Source: Kitasatospora sp044457565
Lineage (GTDB): Bacteria; Actinomycetota; Actinomycetes; Streptomycetales; Streptomycetaceae
Direction: 5' to 3'
NCBI RefSeq assembly: GCF_044457565.1
Contig: NZ_JBITGZ010000005.1
Coordinates: forward strand, 186,001 to 250,000
Length of the DNA stretch: 64,000 bases
A model generated the notes under the pieces. The model was not told where the DNA came from, made no database searches, and worked only from the letters and a program-made list of their open reading frames with translations. The position numbers and the translations under genes were made by a program. Numbering within the stretch: the stretch's first letter is position 1; each line of letters opens with the position of its first letter. Of the stretch, positions 59,563 to 64,000 are shown piece after piece.

Positions 59563-60141
59563 CTACGGTAAGGCGCACAACACCCTCAATGCCTCGTCAG
59601 GTGTGATGTCCCCGGCCGCCAGGCGTCGGATCGCGTGCGCGGCGTACCACGAGTCACCGTTGAGCGCGTCCTCCAGGGCGCAGGCGATGGACTCGATAGC
59701 CGTCAGGCGGGCGTTCACCTCCGCGTTGCGCGTAGCCCTTCGAACAGCGCCGGCACGGAGCTGACCAATCACGGCCCGAAGGGACATCTCCAGGCCGGCC
59801 GTCTGCCGTTTCACCTCCCGGTCGACGTCAGCGGGGATCTCGCGATCGGACGGCCACGCATGAAGGTACTCGCGGTGCTCGATGTAGTCCTGAAGCCGTC
59901 GAACCTCCGCACGGTAAACGGCCACGGTGCCAGTGCCTCGTGCACGGCGGAGCGCGCGGTTCTTCTCCCGCTCCTGCTGGAGCTGCCAGGACTGCCGGGC
60001 CGTGAACGCCAGGTAGCGATCCGCGTCCTCGCAGAACCTGCATGCGGCAGCCCGTCCGTGCCAGGGCATCTCACGGAACTCCTCCCGCGCCTTCCGCCGG
60101 GAGCACCTGACGCAGTAGAGGTCCGTGCGGTCGCGCCTCAT
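59563..60141 (-). CDS. Hypothetical protein with N-terminal zinc ribbon (192 aa)
   Basis: LYCVRCSRRKAREEFREMPWHGRAAACRFCEDADRYLAF has two CxxC pairs in the style of HNH-type or zinc-ribbon phage proteins. The rest is helical and Arg-rich (coiled-coil-like), ending AAGDITPDEALRVLCALP. Last gene of a coupled run. Confidence 0.62.
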   Translation of the reverse strand: MRRDRTDLYCVRCSRRKAREEFREMPWHGRAAACRFCEDADRYLAFTARQSWQLQQEREKNRALRRARGTGTVAVYRAEVRRLQDYIEHREYLHAWPSDREIPADVDREVKRQTAGLEMSLRAVIGQLRAGAVRRATRNAEVNARLTAIESIACALEDALNGDSWYAAHAIRRLAAGDITPDEALRVLCALP

Positions 60142-60293
60142 GCGCCACCCGGCATCTGCGACAGGTCCGCGAGCAAATCGCGCGCAGGCCGGTCGTCGTC
60201 CATCTCTACGAGATGCAGCGCCCGACGAACGATGTCCAGCTCTGCAACGGTCAGCTCTACCGTGACGGTGCCAATTTCCTTGATCTTTGCCAT
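60138..60293 (-). CDS. Small hypothetical protein (51 aa)
   Basis: MAKIKEIGTVTVELTVAELDIVRRALHLVEMDDDRPARDLLADL: one strand and an LTxxELxxxRxAL helix. Overlaps the next gene by 4 bp. ATG one base after the upstream TGA. Confidence 0.58.
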   Translation of the reverse strand: MAKIKEIGTVTVELTVAELDIVRRALHLVEMDDDRPARDLLADLSQMPGGA

Positions 60294-60294
60294 C

Positions 60295-60714
60295 TCAGAT
60301 CCCCTCTGCCAGGAACTCCGCCACCCGGATGATGTCGCTGACGTCATACGGCTCGTCCCACGTGTGCTTGGCGACCAGTGCGCGGGCGGTGTCGATGATC
60401 TCTGCGCGCTGCGCGACGTACTCCGCCTGCGCGTCACCGGTTGCCAGGTCGGGGAGCTCGTCAGTACTCGCTCGGGTGCCCTCCGGGTCGATGAAGTCGG
60501 CAGCGTCCTCCGCGTCCGGGAGGTCAGCGCCACGGCCGTTGCAGTTCGCACGGATCCGGCGAGCAGCGTCCTTCAGCAGCTCGGTACGGAACCGATCCAC
60601 CAACTCGTCCTGCTGCCAGTGCTCCAGGTGTCCGCCGGCAGCGACGGCCGCGCGAAGGTGCATATCCGCCGATTCGAGCGGGGTCGGCGGAGGGCCAGAC
60701 GGGAAGTAGTTCAC
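60295..60714 (-). CDS. Hypothetical protein (139 aa)
   Basis: ADMHLRAAVAAGGHLEHWQQDELVDRFRTELLKDAARRIRAN, then AEYVAQRAEIIDTARALVAKHTWDEPYDVSDIIRVAEFL. All-helical. GTG start overlaps the upstream stop. Confidence 0.6.
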   Translation of the reverse strand: MNYFPSGPPPTPLESADMHLRAAVAAGGHLEHWQQDELVDRFRTELLKDAARRIRANCNGRGADLPDAEDAADFIDPEGTRASTDELPDLATGDAQAEYVAQRAEIIDTARALVAKHTWDEPYDVSDIIRVAEFLAEGI

Positions 60715-60944
60715 TCCGCCACCTCCGGGTCGATCAGTGCAGCCGCCCTACGCATGTCGTGCTGCGTCTGCGGCCAGCCGTCCAGTTCGTCAGCCTCCGC
60801 ACGGATCTTCTCCGCCAGCTCATGTGCGTGGGCCTGGAGCAAGTCGTCCAGCAGCTCCGAGAGGCTGTCGTACTCTGCGCCGTACCAGCGGTCGAGATCG
60901 CCATGGATCGACGCCCGCTCTTCGGCTACGGTGCGCCGGGTCAC
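60711..60944 (-). CDS. Hypothetical protein (77 aa)
   Basis: HGDLDRWYGAEYDSLSELLDDLLQAHAHELAEKIRAEADEL: helical, acidic. GTGA overlaps on both sides. Confidence 0.58.
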   Translation of the reverse strand: MTRRTVAEERASIHGDLDRWYGAEYDSLSELLDDLLQAHAHELAEKIRAEADELDGWPQTQHDMRRAAALIDPEVAE

Positions 60945-61120
60945 TCGTCCTCCGCTCCCATCAGCTCTGCCAGCACGGGGCCGTACTTACTCGACAGACC
61001 AAGCTGCCCGCGCTCGCAGAGCGTCTCCAGGAACCGAAGCGCCATCTCGTCCGTGTGGCCGGCGCGAACCGCAAACGCAACAGCCCGGGTCTTCAGCCCG
61101 TGGGGGTCGACGTAGCTCAT
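60941..61120 (-). CDS. Small hypothetical protein (59 aa)
   Basis: MSYVDPHGLKTRAVAFAVRAGHTDEMALRFLETLCERGQL, then GPVLAELMGAEDE. Helical. Joined to both neighbours by 4-bp overlaps, which is the main support at this length. Confidence 0.58.
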   Translation of the reverse strand: MSYVDPHGLKTRAVAFAVRAGHTDEMALRFLETLCERGQLGLSSKYGPVLAELMGAEDE

Positions 61121-61299
61121 TTGTCAGCCCCCGACTTCGCCAGGACAGCCGCCCGGATCAGCCACTCACCGAGTGACTTCGCATCGGCCGGTGTCAACAG
61201 TGCGTCCCCGTCGGCGCCGTACGGGTCCGTCCAGTCGAGTGCGACGTCTTCACCGTGGTTGTAGACGCGAAAGAGCTTCCCGCCAATGGACTTGATCAC
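61117..61299 (-). CDS. Small hypothetical protein (60 aa)
   Basis: From GTG 61299 with GAGAGGGG: IKSIGGKLFRVYNHGEDVALDWTDPYG, then LTPADAKSLGEWLIRAAVLA. Strand pair plus LTPxDAxxLxxWL helix, as in two other small proteins here. Confidence 0.58.
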   Translation of the reverse strand: MIKSIGGKLFRVYNHGEDVALDWTDPYGADGDALLTPADAKSLGEWLIRAAVLAKSGADK

Positions 61300-61388
61300 C
61301 GCGCACCCCTCTCCCACATCCTTCGCGCGTCTGCCTGGCAGCTCACGCCGAGCCGGCGGCCAGGACGCGCCTGCTTCGTCTTCCTCAC
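61296..61388 (-). CDS. Tiny basic peptide gene (30 aa)
   Basis: VRKTKQARPGRRLGVSCQ, then ADARRMWERGAR. Very short, but with GGAGGTG seven bases before the GTG and a GTGA overlap into the next gene. It could serve mainly to couple translation. Confidence 0.42.
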   Translation of the reverse strand: MRKTKQARPGRRLGVSCQADARRMWERGAR

Positions 61389-61413
61389 GGGTTCACCTCC
61401 ATTCAGCGACGAC

Positions 61414-62376
61414 TCACGCAGCCGCAACGATCTGCCCTCCAGTCGCCCGCGCGTCGCACGACGTGCACATGGCGCCGGACTTGAAGGCTCCTCGCCGCTT
61501 CAGCGCCTCCAGGTCCCGCCGGTAGGCACCCCATCCCCACTTGCGCCGGATCTCTGGGATGTCCTCGCGACCGACAATCTCCGCCTCCAGTGCTTCGATC
61601 TGCTCGCACACCTCCGGGAAGAACATGCCGACCATCTCAAGCTCACCCTTCTCTGCGAAGCTCCCGCACAGGCACTCTCCCGACATGTGGATGAGGTCGC
61701 TGACCTCATTCACTGGCACGTCACCGGCCAGGAGCCGGTAAGTATTGAGGTCCGGCTTCGTCCAGAGGGTGAGCGGCGACGCGTAGCACATCGACCGGTT
61801 GCGGTCCCATGTGGTGATGGCTACCCTCCGAGCGGACTCGCTGCGTCGCCGGCCGCCGAGAAAGAGGATCCGTTCGCGGTATGGGTAATGCACCACGTCG
61901 CTGCGGGCCTGCTCCAGACACCGCTCCTTCAGCCGCTGGAACATCTTGAAGTGCTGTCCGGGCCCGGGGAACCCGTGCGCCAGCACCTGAGCACGGTAAG
62001 AGTCGGACTCTCGCGGCGACTTCTCCACGAGCGGGAGACCCCACTCCGCGCACGTGGTGCGCACGAAGATGCGGGTCTGCTCCACGCCGATGCCCGTGTT
62101 GGCGTGGACAGCAAAGTCCGCACGGTGACGGAAGATGTGCGCCAGCGTTGTGGAATCATTCCCTCCCGAGTACATGACCGCCATCCCAGCAAGCCTGTGC
62201 TTAGTGAAGTAGCGGTCCAAAGCCCGGTCCACAATCCAGTGTGACAAGCCCAGCAGCTCTCGAACCCGAATCTCACGCTCACGACGCGTCAGGCGGGCAA
62301 CCTCATCAGGGCTCAGCTTCAGAGCCCGCACTGCGGCACTGGACCGGGGAAACGAGATCATCTCTACGTCAGCCAT
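61414..62376 (-). CDS. Phosphoadenosine phosphosulfate reductase family protein
   Basis: 320 residues from ATG 62376 (GAGGAG site). The PP-loop ATPase motif is MAVMYSGGNDSTTLAHIF, followed by the adenylate-binding layout of PAPS reductase/DndC-like proteins. Four or more cysteines late in the protein (GECLCGSF and CTSCDAR) could hold an Fe-S cluster or zinc. Phage members are thought to act in nucleic-acid modification or sulfur transfer; the true reaction is unknown. Confidence 0.78.
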   Translation of the reverse strand: MADVEMISFPRSSAAVRALKLSPDEVARLTRREREIRVRELLGLSHWIVDRALDRYFTKHRLAGMAVMYSGGNDSTTLAHIFRHRADFAVHANTGIGVEQTRIFVRTTCAEWGLPLVEKSPRESDSYRAQVLAHGFPGPGQHFKMFQRLKERCLEQARSDVVHYPYRERILFLGGRRRSESARRVAITTWDRNRSMCYASPLTLWTKPDLNTYRLLAGDVPVNEVSDLIHMSGECLCGSFAEKGELEMVGMFFPEVCEQIEALEAEIVGREDIPEIRRKWGWGAYRRDLEALKRRGAFKSGAMCTSCDARATGGQIVAAA

Positions 62377-62405
62377 GACCAACTCCTCTCTCCTCCTACG
62401 CCGAA

Positions 62406-62434
62406 AGCCCCCGGCGCCGAAGCGACCGGGGGCT
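62406..62434 (-). terminator. Hairpin terminator
   Basis: 9-bp stem (62406-62414 with 62426-62434) between the gene ending at 62453 and the reductase-family gene. Confidence 0.6.
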
Positions 62435-62452
62435 CAGGTGGTGCGTGAAGGA

Positions 62453-62659
62453 CTAGCTGAGGCCACGCTGACGTCGTGCCTCGTCCCGCTTCTGGCGGAG
62501 CTCTTGAGCTTCCTCGTACGTCAGGCCGGAGGCCCGGCAGCGCGTGTAGCCCGCGCCGATCAGCACCGCGACGTCACCACGATGTACGTACTGCCGCCCG
62601 TCCCTGCGGATGGACGAGTACTTCCGGCAGAGCGGGCACGTTCCGCCGGAGGACGCCAT
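62453..62659 (-). CDS. Small zinc-finger-like protein (68 aa)
   Basis: GGTCPLCRKYSSIRRDGRQYVHRGDVAVLI then CRASGLTYEEAQELRQKRDEARRQ. One CxxC pair plus His and Cys, then a basic helix. ATG overlaps the upstream stop by 1 bp. Confidence 0.58.
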   Translation of the reverse strand: MASSGGTCPLCRKYSSIRRDGRQYVHRGDVAVLIGAGYTRCRASGLTYEEAQELRQKRDEARRQRGLS

Positions 62660-62913
62660 TACTTCGCGCCCCGCACGGCACTGACGCCCAGCAGCACGAG
62701 CAACGCCGAACCGAACCCGAGCGTCGGGACGGCCTCCACCGCCCCATGCGCAGCCCCCACGCCGAGCATGAACAGCCAGGCGCGGAGCGGGATGAACGGC
62801 AGCGCCAGAGCGAGCGTGGCGCAGGCCTTCCCGAACGCTTCGGCCTGCGGATCCGTGGCCTTCGGTGCTGCGTGGATCTTGATCCCCTTCACCATCTCGT
62901 CGAAGTCGCTCAC
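62659..62913 (-). CDS. Small membrane protein (84 aa)
   Basis: DFDEMVKGIKIHAAPKATDP, then ACATLALALPFIPLRAWLFMLGVGAAHGAVEAVP and SALLVLLGVSAV: two to three hydrophobic segments. GTG 62913, GTGA overlap. Confidence 0.58.
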   Translation of the reverse strand: MSDFDEMVKGIKIHAAPKATDPQAEAFGKACATLALALPFIPLRAWLFMLGVGAAHGAVEAVPTLGFGSALLVLLGVSAVRGAK

Positions 62914-63374
62914 TTGCTCTCCAGTTCGGTGATCCGCAGCGCCTGGCGGACGATGGTCTCCTTCAGCGGACCATCCGCAGTCAGCGCCCGCGCGGCCTCC
63001 ACCCCGCGGCGCATGTGGTCCAGGTCCCAGCAACTTCCCGGGCCGGCGTGGATGTCGACGCCAAGGGCACAGGCGACGTCAGCAATAACGCCGCGGGCGT
63101 CCCCTCCGCACTCGTTCTCCGCGTAGACGGCAGCCTGGAACTCTTCAGCAGAGACAGGCCCGGTCGGCCAGACGGGAAGGACCCTGCGCCCCCGCGATGA
63201 CGTGAGCGCCTTCAGCTCGGCAAGGATGGCGTCAGCACGATGCGACTCACGGTCCGCCCGAGCGGCATGCCACTCCGCCCGCGTCTCTGCTTCCGCGAGG
63301 TCTTCGCGCAGGCCGGCGCATGTCGCCTCTACTCGCCGGAGCCGCTCCAACTCTGCGTCGTAGCGCAGGCTCAC
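62910..63374 (-). CDS. Coiled-coil hypothetical protein (154 aa)
   Basis: YDAELERLRRVEATCAGLREDLAEAETRAEWHAARADRESHRADAILAEL is a heptad coiled coil; a second half includes SAEEFQAAVYAENECGG. GTG 63374 overlaps the exonuclease stop. Unknown. Confidence 0.6.
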   Translation of the reverse strand: MSLRYDAELERLRRVEATCAGLREDLAEAETRAEWHAARADRESHRADAILAELKALTSSRGRRVLPVWPTGPVSAEEFQAAVYAENECGGDARGVIADVACALGVDIHAGPGSCWDLDHMRRGVEAARALTADGPLKETIVRQALRITELESK

Positions 63375-64000
63375 CCTGCCCGCCTCTCCGTGCCGGTCTC
63401 CGCGACGCCGGTGGACCACACGGGCTTGCCGATCACGCGGCGCTTCCGGCCGGTCTCCCAGTCGAAAACCTTGATCAGCGCACAGAAGAAGTCGAACAGA
63501 TCGTCGGAGCAGTCGGCCGGGACCAGCTTCGCGCCCTCCGGCCTGACGTGGAGGACGGCTGCTGCGTCGATGGTCGGCACCGGAACGGACGATCCGTCAG
63601 CCGCGAGGATGATGCGGTCCGCCATGGCGTAGGCCTTCAGCTGAAGCGCAACATCCTCATGCACGCCTGAGCGCGTGGTCTTCCAGTCAAGGATCACCAC
63701 CTCTCCGTCGATGCGGGCGATGGCGTCGAACGAGCCGGCGTAACCGTGGGTGTCACTCCAGACGGTCTCCTCCAGGTGGATGAACTCCGGTTGCTGCGAC
63801 TGGAGGAACTCCGCGAAGTGGCGCGCGTACTGCGTCATGTCCAGGCTGACGCGCCCCACCCGCTCTCCGCGAGCGAGACGCTCAAACAGGTCGTGCGCCT
63901 CTGTACCAGTGCTGGCAGCCTGCCGTGTGAAGCGGTCCGGGGCGCGCTTCAGGTAGTCCACCATGCCGTCGGGGTCGTCCTGGATCAGCCCGTGAACGTA
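63371..64000 (-). CDS. Cas4/RecB-type exonuclease (partial, 5' end outside window)
   Basis: The open frame continues to the window edge, so the start is missing. TGTEAHDLFERLARGE, then GYAGSFDAIARIDGEVVILDWKTTRSG with the PD-(D/E)xK residues (D in SFDA, D-x-K in LDWKTT), QLKAYAMAD as motif IV. Phage exonuclease of the RecB/Cas4 family, acting in recombination-linked replication. Confidence 0.85.
   Translation of the reverse strand, partial: YVHGLIQDDPDGMVDYLKRAPDRFTRQAASTGTEAHDLFERLARGERVGRVSLDMTQYARHFAEFLQSQQPEFIHLEETVWSDTHGYAGSFDAIARIDGEVVILDWKTTRSGVHEDVALQLKAYAMADRIILAADGSSVPVPTIDAAAVLHVRPEGAKLVPADCSDDLFDFFCALIKVFDWETGRKRRVIGKPVWSTGVAETGTERRAG

Larger units (their letters stand above)
35691..64000. 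mobile_element. Integrated temperate actinophage (early region; right end outside window)
   Basis: From 35,691 nearly every gene is small, leftward and overlapping its neighbour by 4 bp. Phage replication genes are present (family A polymerase, P4-type primase-helicase, Cas4/RecB nuclease, HNH, resolvase-like), with a phiSA1p31-related protein, a Gp3-like directionality factor and a sigma-like factor. No integrase, capsid, tail, lysis or packaging gene is in view; these must lie to the right of 64,000 if the element is intact. A conjugative integrated plasmid is less likely because no TraB/SpoIIIE-type translocase is seen. Confidence 0.8.

Noticed and set aside
63318..63345. Sixth AGTAGAGG occurrence
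   Set aside because: It lies inside a coding gene and cannot form a matching stem tightly around the motif; likely chance.
35691..64000. Interpretation as a conjugative integrative plasmid (pSAM2-like)
   Set aside because: The DUF2637-like protein and wHTH protein would fit, but no Tra translocase is seen and the replication and small-gene content is phage-like.

Overview
The window is very GC-rich actinomycete chromosome, most likely Streptomyces or Kitasatospora. The signs are the codon bias, GTG starts with ATGA/GTGA overlaps, an XRE/DUF397-type regulator, a spore-pigment (whiE-type) type II polyketide cluster and a class F sortase. Positions 1 to about 35,690 are host DNA. From there to the right edge the sequence is a different compartment: dozens of small, tightly coupled, almost all leftward genes typical of the early region of a temperate actinophage.

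Host part. 128-10,174 is mixed housekeeping and regulation: a DHA2-family exporter behind an array of operator-like palindromes, two small unknown genes divergent from an XRE-DUF5753-DUF397 fusion, a DinB-like protein, a beta-trefoil inhibitor-like protein, two metallo-beta-lactamase-fold hydrolases, AraC- and ArsR-type regulators, a secreted SH3-like protein and an SRPBCC protein. 10,226-14,740 is a leftward urease operon ureA-ureB-ureC-ureF-ureG-ureD, divergent from an APC permease. 17,082-24,406 is a complete whiE-type pigment cluster: a divergent FAD hydroxylase, then SchA/CurD protein, cupin, KS-alpha, chain-length factor, ACP, aromatase/cyclase and TcmI-like cyclase, which together make and fold an aromatic polyketide. 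24,798-28,377 has a cell-surface protein with its presumed class F sortase, an O-methyltransferase and a secreted beta-helix protein. 29,262-31,624 pairs a collagen-like surface protein (broken by a 100-N assembly gap) with a TPR-bearing family 2 glycosyltransferase. Endonuclease IV, an MMPL transporter and a truncated secreted sphingomyelinase-like gene follow.

Phage part. The sphingomyelinase-like frame stops abruptly at 35,690, and phage-type genes begin there, so this is probably one junction (attL or attR) of an integrated prophage whose other end, integrase and structural genes lie outside the window. Recognisable genes are a family A DNA polymerase, a P4-type primase-helicase, a Cas4/RecB-type nuclease (cut by the window edge), an HNH nuclease, a Holliday-resolvase-like nuclease, a MazG-like protein, a PAPS-reductase-family protein, a sigma-70-like factor, a phiSA1p31-related protein and a probable phiC31 Gp3-like recombination directionality factor. 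A low-GC two-helix membrane protein beside the junction looks like a lysogenic-conversion gene.

The most interesting signals are repeated non-coding elements between the phage genes: (i) five hairpins with different stems but the same AGTAGAGG(A) loop on the leftward transcript, mostly 12-17 nt after stop codons; (ii) near-perfect CTTGTGTTG-N2-CAACACAAG operators, two of them followed by a conserved 22-nt leader; (iii) a repeated palindrome centred on ATCGAT at three operon ends; (iv) two copies of a 32-bp promoter-like box, one of them in front of the sigma-like gene; (v) three type I-E-like CRISPR repeat units without cas genes. Together they suggest a dedicated phage regulatory network. 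All functional calls are by reading the sequence; no database search was run.
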